Assembly: GCA_019638495.1 (NCBI GenBank)
Contig: JAHBTQ010000002.1
Span: forward strand, 930,001 to 994,000
DNA: 64,000 bases
Source: Taibaiella sp.
GTDB taxonomy: Bacteria > Bacteroidota > Bacteroidia > Chitinophagales > Chitinophagaceae
Reading direction: 5' to 3'
This document shows positions 54,546 to 63,493 of the stretch, piece after piece. The position numbers were made by a program, and so were the translations under genes. Numbering within the stretch: the stretch's first letter is position 1; the number at the start of each line of letters is the position of its first letter. The notes under the pieces were generated by a model. That model was not told the DNA's origin and searched no databases. It saw nothing but the letters and a program-made list of their open reading frames with translations.

Positions 54546-54691
54546 ACACACAAATCGTCACCCACATGGGCCAGACTTTGTAAAATTACCTGATTTGCAG
54601 CACAATCGGCAATGAGTCGGGGTATGAACACCACAAAGCGTTTTCTCCTGAATTTCCGAAAAGTATCATGAATTGTAAGTAGATATTTTTG

Positions 54692-54699
54692 TTACTTTG
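54692..54699 (+). promoter_or_regulatory. -7-like promoter box before the small acidic protein
   Basis: TTACTTTG, one mismatch to TAnnTTTG, ending 6 nt before the GTG start at 54706. Confidence 0.4.
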
Positions 54700-54705
54700 C
54701 CAATA

Positions 54706-55032
54706 GTGAAACGCTGGCTCGCTTACTTTTTCCTGGTGATATTCTCATTACAGGCCTTACCCGTTAAGGCACTGGGAAAGTACTTGGTAAAGCGCCAACT
54801 TACTGAGGAAGTGAAGAGCGACTGCGACGGCGACGATACTTCAGATGACAGTGCCGACGACACCGATGACGATAGCATTGAGGGTGTAAAGGACTTTTGT
54901 ATGCACCGCACTGATCATATCCCTGCCCTCCTCAATTTTGTTGCCGTTAAGTTACGTCCGTCTCACACTTGTGAGGAAGACGTACCGAAGTCTCACATAA
55001 CCGACATACACTGTCCCCCACCCAATTGCTGA
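54706..55032 (+). CDS. Small exported acidic protein, unknown function
   Basis: A 108-residue protein. The start VKRWLAYFFLVIFSLQALPV is a signal peptide or membrane anchor, then a basic stretch and a strongly acidic segment (DCDGDDTSDDSADDTDDDS), and a C-terminal part with four cysteines and several histidines (FCMHRTDHIP, HTCEEDVPKSHITDIHCPPP). The Asp-rich and Cys/His-rich parts could bind metal ions. I recognise no family. GTG 54706 is chosen; a TTG at 54697 lies within the promoter box. It precedes the SulP/carbonic anhydrase pair by 122 nt on the same strand and may belong to it. Confidence 0.6.
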   Translation: MKRWLAYFFLVIFSLQALPVKALGKYLVKRQLTEEVKSDCDGDDTSDDSADDTDDDSIEGVKDFCMHRTDHIPALLNFVAVKLRPSHTCEEDVPKSHITDIHCPPPNC

Positions 55033-55154
55033 TAATATAGCAGCGAGCACCTGTGCGCCGTTTTCGGCGTATTTCGCGTATTCAGTTTATCAGCATTTCT
55101 CCTATTCTACAGGCATGCCATTGCGCATAGAGCCTCGTATAAAGTTCGGACAGT

Positions 55155-56765
55155 ATGAAACCAAAAGTGTATTCCGCTGACTACTTCAGGAAAGACTTCC
55201 TGGCGGGTTTGATCGTATTTCTTATCGCGCTTCCTCTTTGTCTCGGCATTGCCCAGGCATCGCACGCGCCGCTGTTTTCAGGTATTGTTGCCGGGATAGT
55301 AGGCGGTATAGTGATAGGCTCGCTTTCCGGGTCGCAACTGAGCGTTTCCGGACCAGCCGCCGGGCTTACAGCGATAGTTTTCGTTGCTATAGACAAGATG
55401 CAGCACTTTGACATATTCCTGTGCAGTGTGATCATTGCGGGGGCTGTGCAAATGGTTTTAGGTTTCATAAAGGCAGGTGGCATTGCGAATTATATTCCAT
55501 CGAGCGTGATAGAAGGTATGCTTGCGGGTATAGGCCTCACGATTATCATCAAGCAGCTACCTGATGCGGTAGGATATGCCAAAAACCAAAGTGCCTTCAT
55601 GTTTGATGCTGACGATGGATTTGTGATGAACCGCATCAACCTTGCCATGCATCACATACAGGAAGGCGCGCTGATCATATCAGTTATCGGCCTGGCGATA
55701 CTAATACTCTGGACCAGCAAACCACTAAGGCGGCTACAGATGTTGCCCGGCGCGCTTGTGGTAGTAGTTGTGGGTACACTCGTCAATATCATCTTCAATG
55801 AGCATGCTCCGATCCTAGCCTTAGAAAGCACTCACCTTGTGAAACTGCCGGTTGCCGCCTCTACACTTGAGTTCTTCAAGCAATTTGCGGTCCCTAATTT
55901 CCAGGGGTTTGCTGATCCAAAAGTATGGGAAACCGGTTTGGTGATTGCGATAGTAGCCTCGATAGAAACGCTTCTCTGTATAGAAGCTACCGACAAGATG
56001 GACCCGATGAAGCGCTATACTTCTACTAACCGGGAGCTTAAAGCACAGGGGGTAGGGAACATTGTGTCGGGATTGATAGGTGGATTGCCAATTACTTCGG
56101 TGATAGTGCGCTCGTCCGCAAACGTAAACTCAGGCGCTAAAAGCAAGATGTCGGCGGTAATACATGGCATCCTGCTATTGGCCTGCGCTGCCACGATCCC
56201 TGTAATATTGAACATGATACCTAAAGCGTCACTGGCAGCAATCCTGCTATTTACCGGGTATAAGCTGTGTAAGCCGTCGTCGATTGTACACATGTGGAAG
56301 GGAGGTGTTACTCAGTTTTTACCGTTTGTCATTACCGCAGTTGGCGTTGTGAGCCTGGACCTACTGAAGGGAGTGGGCCTAGGGCTGGTGATCAGTGTAC
56401 TATTTATTCTAAGACAGAATGCAAAGATTTCCTACTTCATGCAAAGAACGCCCGGGGACGCCACTAAGCCGATACGAATAACACTGGCGCAGGAGGTATC
56501 ATTTCTGAACAAGGCTGCGATAAAAGAAACGCTGCATCAACTGCCGGAAGACAGTGAAGTGATCATTGACGCTAACAAGTCACAATACATTGACTTTGAT
56601 GTACTTGACATGATCAAAGATTTTGCCGGTACCAGGGCTCCTGAAAAGAATATACGAGTAATACTTGATGGCTTCAAAGACCAGTACAAAGCCAATGACA
56701 ATAATGGAACGGAGGTGGCAACTAAGCAACAGAAAGAAGTGCTGCACACTGACGAAGAAAAATAA
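55155..56765 (+). CDS. SulP-family anion transporter (probable bicarbonate importer)
   Basis: A 536-residue transporter of the SulP/SLC26 family with about 12-14 helices and a C-terminal STAS domain (about residues 430-520). Family features are FLAGLIVFLIALPLCLGIAQ, GIVGGIVIGSLSGSQLSVSGPAAGLT and the conserved CIEATDKMDPMKRYTSTNRE. The short form with TDKMDP is the type found beside carbonic anhydrases, which move bicarbonate (BicA-like). The next gene, 21 nt downstream, is a beta carbonic anhydrase, which supports bicarbonate as substrate; sulfate or other anions are the alternative. Confidence 0.88.
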   Translation: MKPKVYSADYFRKDFLAGLIVFLIALPLCLGIAQASHAPLFSGIVAGIVGGIVIGSLSGSQLSVSGPAAGLTAIVFVAIDKMQHFDIFLCSVIIAGAVQMVLGFIKAGGIANYIPSSVIEGMLAGIGLTIIIKQLPDAVGYAKNQSAFMFDADDGFVMNRINLAMHHIQEGALIISVIGLAILILWTSKPLRRLQMLPGALVVVVVGTLVNIIFNEHAPILALESTHLVKLPVAASTLEFFKQFAVPNFQGFADPKVWETGLVIAIVASIETLLCIEATDKMDPMKRYTSTNRELKAQGVGNIVSGLIGGLPITSVIVRSSANVNSGAKSKMSAVIHGILLLACAATIPVILNMIPKASLAAILLFTGYKLCKPSSIVHMWKGGVTQFLPFVITAVGVVSLDLLKGVGLGLVISVLFILRQNAKISYFMQRTPGDATKPIRITLAQEVSFLNKAAIKETLHQLPEDSEVIIDANKSQYIDFDVLDMIKDFAGTRAPEKNIRVILDGFKDQYKANDNNGTEVATKQQKEVLHTDEEK

Positions 56766-56786
56766 TCAAATGTAAAAACGACAACA

Positions 56787-57434
56787 ATGGAAAGTTCATA
56801 TAAAAAACTGTTTGAGAACAATAAAAAATGGGTAGCTGAAATGACGCAGCAGGACCCAAACTACTTCCTGGACCTGGCAAAAGGCCAAACACCGGAATAC
56901 CTGTGGATAGGATGTTCTGATAGCAGAGTGCCGGCAAACGAGATCACCGGCACAAAACCCGGGGAAATGTTCGTGCATCGGAATATTGCTAACATGGTGG
57001 TGCATAATGACCTGAACCTGCTGAGTGTGCTGGCCTATGCCGTAGATGTGCTAAAAGTGAAGCACATTATCGTATGCGGACACTATGGCTGTGGCGGTGT
57101 AGAGGCGGCCATGGGCAACAAACAATTTGGCCTGATAGACAACTGGCTGCGAAACATTAAAGAGGTGTACCGCACACATACAGAGGAGCTCAGTGCAATT
57201 GATGACCGCAAGGAACGCCTGAGAAGATTTGTGGAGCTAAATGTGGCCGAACAGGTGTTAGACCTCGGTAAAACGACCATAGTGCAAAACGCCTGGCAAC
57301 GAGACCAACCGTTGCATATACACGGATGGGTATATGACATAGCAGACGGTATAGTAAAAGACCTTGGCGTAACGTTCAGGGATGCCGATGAACTCCCGGA
57401 GGTATTCCGGTTTAATGAACCTATAGCTATATGA
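56787..57434 (+). CDS. can: Beta-class carbonic anhydrase
   Basis: Interconverts CO2 and bicarbonate. The zinc ligands C43, H99 and C102 and the catalytic D45-R47 pair are all present ([15 protein letters not shown] and [16 protein letters not shown]). The length of 215 residues and the segment [20 protein letters not shown] match the Can (YadF) type. It lies directly behind the SulP transporter gene and ends at a strong terminator, so the two form a bicarbonate supply unit, probably for carboxylation reactions in central metabolism and lipid synthesis. Confidence 0.95.
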   Translation: MESSYKKLFENNKKWVAEMTQQDPNYFLDLAKGQTPEYLWIGCSDSRVPANEITGTKPGEMFVHRNIANMVVHNDLNLLSVLAYAVDVLKVKHIIVCGHYGCGGVEAAMGNKQFGLIDNWLRNIKEVYRTHTEELSAIDDRKERLRRFVELNVAEQVLDLGKTTIVQNAWQRDQPLHIHGWVYDIADGIVKDLGVTFRDADELPEVFRFNEPIAI

Positions 57435-57445
57435 CCATAAAACAC

Positions 57446-57476
57446 GGGGCGGCGCTTGCCGCCCCACTTTTTTTAA
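57446..57476. terminator. Strong intrinsic terminator behind can
   Basis: Perfect 8-bp stem GGGGCGGC/GCCGCCCC with GCTT loop and a T-run. The T-run reaches into the stop codon of the convergent anmK gene. Confidence 0.88.
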
Positions 57477-58552
57477 GAAAGCCAGAGCGCGCCACCCACA
57501 CTATCGCGCGAAGCACCGGAAACAGAACTAAGAACATTTGCCTCTTCACGCCAACGTAGCACGCCCAGCAGCGCCATAGCGAGTGCTTCCTTGAAGAGCA
57601 CCGTATTTTCTTCAGGCACATCCACCTCTATTCCAAGGCAGGCGGTGCGCGCTGAAATCAAGTTGACCAACGTTTTATTGAGTGCTCCCCCACCGGTAAC
57701 AAGCATTTTACCACTTATGCCATTGCCATTTTGTCTTATCGCCCGCTCCACTTCATTCGCTATATGAGTGGTGGCTGTGGCGAGTAGGTCAGAGGTAGCA
57801 GCGTCTTGAGCCTCCAGCACGGGGCCTGACATAGCCATGGCTACACTATTGCTCAAGGAGCGAGGTGGCTTTACATTGTAAAAGTCGAACTGTTCAAGCG
57901 ACGCCAATTTCTCCGGCAATATCGCTCCCTTTGCGGCAAGCAGGCCGTCGCGATCCATTTCAAGCTGCTCACGTGCTGCAAGCGCATTGAGCATTTGGTT
58001 TGCCGGGCAAATGTCGAATGCGGTATAAGCATCCCCATGTTTGACAGAAATGTTGGCTATTCCGCCCAGGTTGAGCAGGAAGTTATAATCGCCGAACAGC
58101 AGCTTGTCTGCAATAGGCACAATCGGCGCACCCTGACCGCCAAGCGCTACATCCACTGAACGCAAATCGTTGATCACAGGCAAGCCTGTAATGGCCGCAA
58201 TCGAGGCACCATCGCCCAATTGTGCAGTGGTGAATGAGGCAGGCTCGTGAAAAACCGTGTGGCCATGCGAGGCTATAAAATGCACCTTATGTTCCAGTTC
58301 TTGCTGAGCGATGAACGAATTTACAAGCGTGCCAATCAGTTTCCCGTACTTCGTATCCAAATTCAGGTATTCCAACGCGGACAAGCTTGACGCATTACGC
58401 AGCGCACCTTTCCATTCAGGAGTATATTCTACACATTCCGTTTTCAATATTTCGTAGTTCCAATTCCCACGAACTTCCTCTAATCTTACATAAGCTATAT
58501 CTAACCCATCAAGGGAGCTACCGGACATAAGTCCGATGACGTTGTAAACCAT
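57473..58552 (-). CDS. anmK: Anhydro-N-acetylmuramic acid kinase
   Basis: Phosphorylates and opens 1,6-anhydro-MurNAc during cell-wall recycling. The N-terminal MVYNVIGLMSGSSLDGLDIAY is the ATP-binding signature of the family, followed by FIASHGHTVFHEP, VINDLRSVDVALGGQGAPIVP, FLLNLGGIANISV and MLVTGGGALNKTL. The length of 359 residues is normal. ATG 58552 is chosen because it begins the signature and a promoter box ends 4 nt before it; the frame extends to 58600 but overlaps that box. No murQ is nearby. Confidence 0.95.
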   Translation of the reverse strand: MVYNVIGLMSGSSLDGLDIAYVRLEEVRGNWNYEILKTECVEYTPEWKGALRNASSLSALEYLNLDTKYGKLIGTLVNSFIAQQELEHKVHFIASHGHTVFHEPASFTTAQLGDGASIAAITGLPVINDLRSVDVALGGQGAPIVPIADKLLFGDYNFLLNLGGIANISVKHGDAYTAFDICPANQMLNALAAREQLEMDRDGLLAAKGAILPEKLASLEQFDFYNVKPPRSLSNSVAMAMSGPVLEAQDAATSDLLATATTHIANEVERAIRQNGNGISGKMLVTGGGALNKTLVNLISARTACLGIEVDVPEENTVLFKEALAMALLGVLRWREEANVLSSVSGASRDSVGGALWLS

Positions 58553-58556
58553 GGCG

Positions 58557-58564
58557 CAAAAGTA
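58557..58564 (-). promoter_or_regulatory. -7 promoter box for anmK
   Basis: TACTTTTG on the minus strand, ending 4 nt before the anmK ATG; predicts a nearly leaderless mRNA. Confidence 0.55.
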
Positions 58565-58743
58565 GCTCAAAACAAATAGGGTTGCCACAGGAGCCAGCAA
58601 TGGATATCTCTCATAACAGCATCCAATTTATAGGATATTCATTAATTTGAAATTGCCATCAAATTCATATTATTTTACAACGTCTACCCGGTTCCCGGCT
58701 GGCTGAGACGTGAAAACCTGATTGGAGTTTTTGAAATGTGAAT

Positions 58744-60141
58744 ATGTCTTTAGGCAGTTACAGAAACCTTTGGAATAAGGTGACCGGTTCGCCGGAGGAG
58801 TTTACGATGCAAAACCGGGCGTTTAATTACGTTTGCATTATCACATTTTTCATCCTGGTATTTAGCCTGGTTTTCGACCTGTTTATAGAGCAGACTATCA
58901 TGTCAGCTGTATTGGGTGGGCTAATACTATTGCTTAGTGCCATGTATTATTTCTCACGGTATAAGCAGAAATACCGCGCGTCAACAATCATCTTTGTTCT
59001 TTGTAACTATGGTACACTGGTACTTAACTATTTCGTGAACGAAGGAATTAATGGTCCTACATTAGCGCTCTTTACAATTACCCTGGTATTCACAACAATA
59101 ATAGTTGACCCCAAATTCCAGCCGCTTCTCATAGTGACCCATATACTACTGGTGACGTCGATACTCGCAATTGAATATACGAACCCTGCCATGGTGCCAG
59201 CTACATACCCCAGCCGAAGCGCTCGGTTCCTTGATTGGGGTAGTACATGTATCATCACACTTACCTTTCTGTATGGATTAACTAATTTTCTACGAAAACA
59301 CTATGATGCCAAGCGCCGGCAAGCCGACGAACGAGCCGACGAGATAGCAGCGCAGCATGAAAGAATTCTGGAACAAAACCAGGCGCTTGAGAAACTGGAC
59401 GACGAAAAAAGTAAGCTATTTTCGATCGTTTCGCACGACCTGAAAGGACCCGTGAATGCGCTGCAGGAATTCTTATACCTGTTGTCAGAAGATGCGCTTC
59501 CCAAAGAGGACCGGATAGAAATTCAGGCGCAGCTCACCGAACAGACAAAGTACACATCAGACCTATTGGACAATCTTATGGCCTGGGCACGCTCCCAAAT
59601 GAAGGGTATGGCGCCTGAGATTAAGCCGGTAAATATTGCTGGACTAACTGCAGACATCATTCGCAACAAAATGTCCACTGCACAGCGCAAAGGAATTTCC
59701 CTGATCAACACTGTGGGCATTGACGCCGTTGCAGAAGGAGATGCTGAAATGCTGAGAATCGTATTGCGAAACCTAATGAATAACGCCATCAAATTTACAA
59801 ATGAAGGCGGCTCAGTGACCGTATCGACCGAAGAGGAGGGCGACGATCTACTGATAGTAGTGACGGATACTGGTGTAGGAATAGACCCATTACGGAAACA
59901 GGATCTTTTTACGCTGAGAACAAAGGCCACCTTTGGTACTAACAATGAGAAGGGTGCAGGGCTGGGATTGGCAATGTGCAAGGAATTTGTAGAATACCAG
60001 GGTGGCAGTATCTGGTACGTAAGCGAAAATGGCAATGGAACCAGTTTTTATATTGCCCTTCCAAAGTCGACCGATACGGACAGAATAGAGGCTCCACAAC
60101 TTGTGACAAACAAGTCACAAATAAAGTCTACTGCACGGTAA
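58744..60141 (+). CDS. Membrane sensor histidine kinase
   Basis: A 465-residue kinase. Six hydrophobic helices (about residues 28-180, among them VCIITFFILVFSLVFDLFI and IIVDPKFQPLLIVTHILLV) form the membrane sensor, followed by a coiled coil (AQHERILEQNQALEKLDDEK) and the HisKA/HATPase core: H231 in FSIVSHDLKGPVNAL, N-box NLMNNAIKFTNEGG, G1 DTGVGIDPL and G2 GAGLGLAMCKEFVEYQGG. No response regulator is adjacent, so the partner is unknown. ATG 58744 is chosen over a GTG two codons earlier. The region 58601-58737 upstream is AT-rich without a clear promoter box. Confidence 0.9.
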   Translation: MSLGSYRNLWNKVTGSPEEFTMQNRAFNYVCIITFFILVFSLVFDLFIEQTIMSAVLGGLILLLSAMYYFSRYKQKYRASTIIFVLCNYGTLVLNYFVNEGINGPTLALFTITLVFTTIIVDPKFQPLLIVTHILLVTSILAIEYTNPAMVPATYPSRSARFLDWGSTCIITLTFLYGLTNFLRKHYDAKRRQADERADEIAAQHERILEQNQALEKLDDEKSKLFSIVSHDLKGPVNALQEFLYLLSEDALPKEDRIEIQAQLTEQTKYTSDLLDNLMAWARSQMKGMAPEIKPVNIAGLTADIIRNKMSTAQRKGISLINTVGIDAVAEGDAEMLRIVLRNLMNNAIKFTNEGGSVTVSTEEEGDDLLIVVTDTGVGIDPLRKQDLFTLRTKATFGTNNEKGAGLGLAMCKEFVEYQGGSIWYVSENGNGTSFYIALPKSTDTDRIEAPQLVTNKSQIKSTAR

Positions 60142-60172
60142 ACTCATTTCACTTGAAGAAAGAAAAGCTACC

Positions 60173-60180
60173 TACTTTTG
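60173..60180 (+). promoter_or_regulatory. -7 promoter box for the DMT gene
   Basis: TACTTTTG, ending 7 nt before the ATG at 60188. Confidence 0.5.
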
Positions 60181-60187
60181 GCGCCAA

Positions 60188-61144
60188 ATGAGGAAGGCAC
60201 TTTTGCAGATGCACACAGCGGTGTTGCTTTGGGGATTCACCGGAGTTCTGGGACGTGCTATTTCATTGGACGCGCCAATGCTCGTCTGGTACAGGATGCT
60301 GCTGACAGCAATCTTCATGGCAGCCATTGTGTCTTACAGAAAGTTATGGGTACCGATAGCACCAAAACATAAGCGAACATTTGCCCTAGTAGGTATCCTT
60401 ATGGGACTTCACTGGGTTGCTTTCTATGCTTCTATAAAGCTGGCGAACGTTTCCATTGCATTGGTGTGCCTGTCTACCGCGAGCATCTTCACTCCGCTTG
60501 CGGATCCTATTATTAACAAAGGAAAATATGAGCCCAAAGAACTACTGCTAGGATCGCTAGCTATAGCGGGGGTATACCTCATCTATCGATTTCAGCAATT
60601 CTATGGTTGGGGTATACTTGCAGGGATCATCGCCGCATTACTAAGTTCAGTCTTTACGGTGTTGAATAAGCAGGTCGCATCCCTTTACCCATCTCGTACC
60701 ATGGTATTCTATGAAATGACTACCGGATGGATCTTCATAACTGTGTTGCTGCCGCTACTCTTCTATTTTGTACCCAACACTCAGTTCTTTCCATCATTGG
60801 GTGATGGAATAGCAGACTGGCTGCACAACGATTGGTTGTGGCTCGTGGTACTGAGTCTTTGTTGCACAGTATGGGCACAGTCGTTGGCACTCAACGCGCT
60901 TAAGAAGATCAGTTCATTTACGGCGACACTGTCGGTGAATCTGGAACCGGTTTATGGAATATTACTTGCTTTCGTTTGCTATAACGAGAACCGTGAGATC
61001 ATTTTCCTAAATGGCGGCAGCGAGCTGAATGGTGGTTTCCTGGCAGGAATGTCGCTAATTCTCATTTCGGTAGTGCTGCAAATGACGCGTGCGCTCAGGC
61101 CGGCATCCTCGGGCTATATCAAAGAAAAAGGTGGAATTGAATAG
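60188..61144 (+). CDS. DMT-family (EamA) transporter
   Basis: A 318-residue inner-membrane protein with ten helices in two EamA repeats (AVLLWGFTGVLGRAISLDAP with VWYRMLLTAIF, then GWGILAGIIAALLSSVFTVL with NKQVA). Family members export metabolites such as amino acids; the substrate is unknown. The stop is one nt from the stop of the convergent MauE/thioredoxin gene. The start ATG 60188 fits the first helix and the promoter box before it. Confidence 0.85.
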   Translation: MRKALLQMHTAVLLWGFTGVLGRAISLDAPMLVWYRMLLTAIFMAAIVSYRKLWVPIAPKHKRTFALVGILMGLHWVAFYASIKLANVSIALVCLSTASIFTPLADPIINKGKYEPKELLLGSLAIAGVYLIYRFQQFYGWGILAGIIAALLSSVFTVLNKQVASLYPSRTMVFYEMTTGWIFITVLLPLLFYFVPNTQFFPSLGDGIADWLHNDWLWLVVLSLCCTVWAQSLALNALKKISSFTATLSVNLEPVYGILLAFVCYNENREIIFLNGGSELNGGFLAGMSLILISVVLQMTRALRPASSGYIKEKGGIE

Positions 61145-61145
61145 G

Positions 61146-62111
61146 TTATTTTCTCATCCAGGCCATCATAAATTCAGGGTCTAGCTGGTAGTAGGCGTAC
61201 TTACTCTTATACTCCACCTTCCCATTATTAAACCAATATATGGCGGGCACACCGGGTCCGGCGAGCTGGGTAAATTCTTCCATGTGCATGTACAGAGTAT
61301 AAGGAACATCCTCCGCATGGGTTTCGTCAAAGAACTCTTTCTTTTGATCGGGATGACCCGATAGCACCATATAAACCGGGATATCGGGATGCTTACGATG
61401 AATGATCTGCAAAAGATAAGCGGCCTTTTTACAGTGAGGGCATGTGAGACTCATGAAGGCGATTATGTGCTTTCCCTGACGTAGGTCAACCGTCGGCTTA
61501 TCCTCATACTTATAAAGTAGGTTCAGGTCTATCTGGTCACTATATTTCACAGGGGCAGTACCAAGGGCAATACCATTCATAACGAAGGGTGCTGAAAACG
61601 ACAAGAGACATACGAGCATTACCACATACTCCTGGAACCGATAGGGCTTTACGGGGTATATGAACATGAGCACAATAGTGGCGGCAATCATCGCTATGTT
61701 CTTCCATATTGCCTGAAGCGGAGTCATAGCAAGCTTGTCGCCAAAGCAGCCGCAGCTCCCGGTATTACCTTGTTTAGCAATTACAAGGAGCAAGTATATA
61801 ATGAATGCGATCAAAACACCGATTATAGCTTTATAGGTGAATTTTCGCAGGTATACATGGCCTAGAAGAAAGAGACCAAGCATGAATTCGAAGCCAATCA
61901 TGGCACGGGCAAGTATGCCGGCAGCGAGGACGTTGTCTATACCCAGATCAATGAAAGTCCACTGGAAGTTGTCGAACGCATTATCGCTATATATCTTGCT
62001 CCATCCGGAGAATAGAAACGTACCTGATAACGCCAGTAGCAGTATCAGGCCCACGATACGCTTTATATAGAAAATTGCCGGTCTTGCAGCGACCGGAGAA
62101 ACTGAATCCAT
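61146..62111 (-). CDS. MauE/DoxX-like membrane protein fused to a thioredoxin domain
   Basis: A 321-residue protein in two parts. Residues 1-190 hold about five helices of the MauE/DoxX type (LILLLALSGTFLFSGWSKIY, GFEFMLGLFLLGHVYL) with the conserved GSCGCFGDKL. Residues 200-321 form a periplasmic thioredoxin-like domain with the C-P-H-C redox pair (MSLTCPHCKKAAYLLQ) and a cis-proline segment (GPGVPAIYWF). The MauE part usually passes electrons across the membrane, the thioredoxin part reduces or isomerises disulfides outside, so the fusion could be a complete thiol-redox relay. The partner is unknown. Confidence 0.8.
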   Translation of the reverse strand: MDSVSPVAARPAIFYIKRIVGLILLLALSGTFLFSGWSKIYSDNAFDNFQWTFIDLGIDNVLAAGILARAMIGFEFMLGLFLLGHVYLRKFTYKAIIGVLIAFIIYLLLVIAKQGNTGSCGCFGDKLAMTPLQAIWKNIAMIAATIVLMFIYPVKPYRFQEYVVMLVCLLSFSAPFVMNGIALGTAPVKYSDQIDLNLLYKYEDKPTVDLRQGKHIIAFMSLTCPHCKKAAYLLQIIHRKHPDIPVYMVLSGHPDQKKEFFDETHAEDVPYTLYMHMEEFTQLAGPGVPAIYWFNNGKVEYKSKYAYYQLDPEFMMAWMRK

Positions 62112-62188
62112 AATCTATCTAAATAAACGGGGCAATAGTAGACCAATATTTGTGAAAAAAAACAAAACAATCGTTCGACGGATAACAA

Positions 62189-63052
62189 CTATTTTAAGAA
62201 GACCCTCGACGCCATATCCCACGCTTCCGCAAATGCCGGCTTGTGCAAACCAGTGCTAATTCCATTAGCATTGCACCAGTCAACAATGTTCTCAGTAGCA
62301 AGGTTTCCTACAAGTTCGTCTTCGGCCATAGGGCATCCACCAATCCCTTTCATAGCACTGTCAAAGCGCCTGCAGCCAGCGTTCCAGGCGGCCTCCACCT
62401 TTTCCTTCCAATTTAAAGGAGAAGAGTGGAAATGTGCACCTATGTTGATACCCGGGAATTCAGGGATGAGGCTACTGAAAATATGTTCAATATTTCCGGG
62501 TTCAGCTACGCCAATCGTGTCAGACATAGCAATGGTCTTTATCCCCAGTTTTGCAAGCTCCCTTACCTGCTCTATTGCTATTTCTGCACTATAAGGGTCG
62601 CCATAAGGATTGCCAAACCCCATAGAGATATACACTACCAAGTCCTTACCACTTGCCATACAAATCTCTTGTATCTCCGCTACCTGAACGAGTGACTGTG
62701 CGATTGTCTTGTTGGTGTTGCGCATCTGAAATGTTTCAGAAATAGAAAGCGGAAAGCCGAGGTAGCTTATCTCCTTATGGGTAGCGGCATCCACAGCCCC
62801 TCTTGTATTGGCAATAATCGCCAGCAACTTCGTATTTACATTGTTGAGATCAAGTTGCGATAACACCTCGGCAGTATCTGCAAGTTGTGGTATTGCTTTT
62901 GCGGAAACGAAGGAGCCAAAATCAAGAACATCAAAACCCACTTTTAAAAGCAGATTAAGATATTCTGCTTTCATTGTTGTTGAAATGTGGTGAGGCCACC
63001 CCTGCATGGCATCCCGTGGGCACTCGGTTAGCACTATTCTATTTGCGTCCAT
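62189..63052 (-). CDS. Hydroxymethylglutaryl-CoA lyase-like enzyme
   Basis: A 287-residue TIM-barrel enzyme of the HMGL-like family. LTECPRDAMQGWPHHIST corresponds to EVGPRDGLQ, GAHFHSSPLNWKEKV to the metal-binding H-x-H stretch and GIGGCPMAEDELVGNLATEN to GGCPxAxGATGNVATE with the catalytic Cys. These fit HMG-CoA lyase, which splits HMG-CoA into acetyl-CoA and acetoacetate in leucine degradation. The stretch behind the H-x-H lacks the usual D-T, and PRDAMQ replaces PRDGLQ, so another acyl-CoA substrate is possible. A promoter box lies 7 nt before the ATG. Confidence 0.8.
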   Translation of the reverse strand: MDANRIVLTECPRDAMQGWPHHISTTMKAEYLNLLLKVGFDVLDFGSFVSAKAIPQLADTAEVLSQLDLNNVNTKLLAIIANTRGAVDAATHKEISYLGFPLSISETFQMRNTNKTIAQSLVQVAEIQEICMASGKDLVVYISMGFGNPYGDPYSAEIAIEQVRELAKLGIKTIAMSDTIGVAEPGNIEHIFSSLIPEFPGINIGAHFHSSPLNWKEKVEAAWNAGCRRFDSAMKGIGGCPMAEDELVGNLATENIVDWCNANGISTGLHKPAFAEAWDMASRVFLK

Positions 63053-63059
63053 CGTGATG

Positions 63060-63067
63060 CAAATATA
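63060..63067 (-). promoter_or_regulatory. -7 promoter box for the HMG-CoA-lyase-like gene
   Basis: TATATTTG on the minus strand, ending 7 nt before the ATG at 63052. Confidence 0.5.
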
Positions 63068-63097
63068 CGGTTATACTTTGCCTTGCTACGAGGTCGG

Positions 63098-63493
63098 TTA
63101 CCCCAGCAATACCGACAGGTTGTTGCTGGTAAGAGGTTTATTCAGAAACTGCTTGACAGATTTGTAATTATGTACCTTACTTAAATCGGTTTCATTGATC
63201 GAAGAAGATATAATATAAATGGTATATTTTTCAATTATCTCCTTTGGCAACTTTTCAAACTCTTCAACGAACTGAAACCCATTCATTACAGGCATTTGTA
63301 TGTCTACTAGCAGAATGGTATGCGAATGTTCGTCTGGCGGTGTGCTGCTAATGAACGCCAGGGCGTCTCTCGCCTGTAGAAAAGAGCGGATTGATTCGCA
63401 TTTGCCTGTGTTCTTTATGATCTTCTCAGCAATAAAACAGTCCAGCTTGCTGTCATCAACCACCATAAAGTTGAGTTTCTTACTTTGAGCCAT
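63098..63493 (-). CDS. Single-domain response regulator (CheY-like)
   Basis: A 131-residue receiver domain without an output domain: acidic pair D13-D14 (MVVDDSKLD), phosphoryl-accepting D64 (LLVDIQMPVMNG), and K in FLNKPLTSNN. It probably receives phosphate from the kinase whose gene overlaps it by 14 nt upstream, and acts by protein contact. The start is the ATG at 63493 (MAQSKKLNFMVVDD). Confidence 0.9.
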   Translation of the reverse strand: MAQSKKLNFMVVDDSKLDCFIAEKIIKNTGKCESIRSFLQARDALAFISSTPPDEHSHTILLVDIQMPVMNGFQFVEEFEKLPKEIIEKYTIYIISSSINETDLSKVHNYKSVKQFLNKPLTSNNLSVLLG

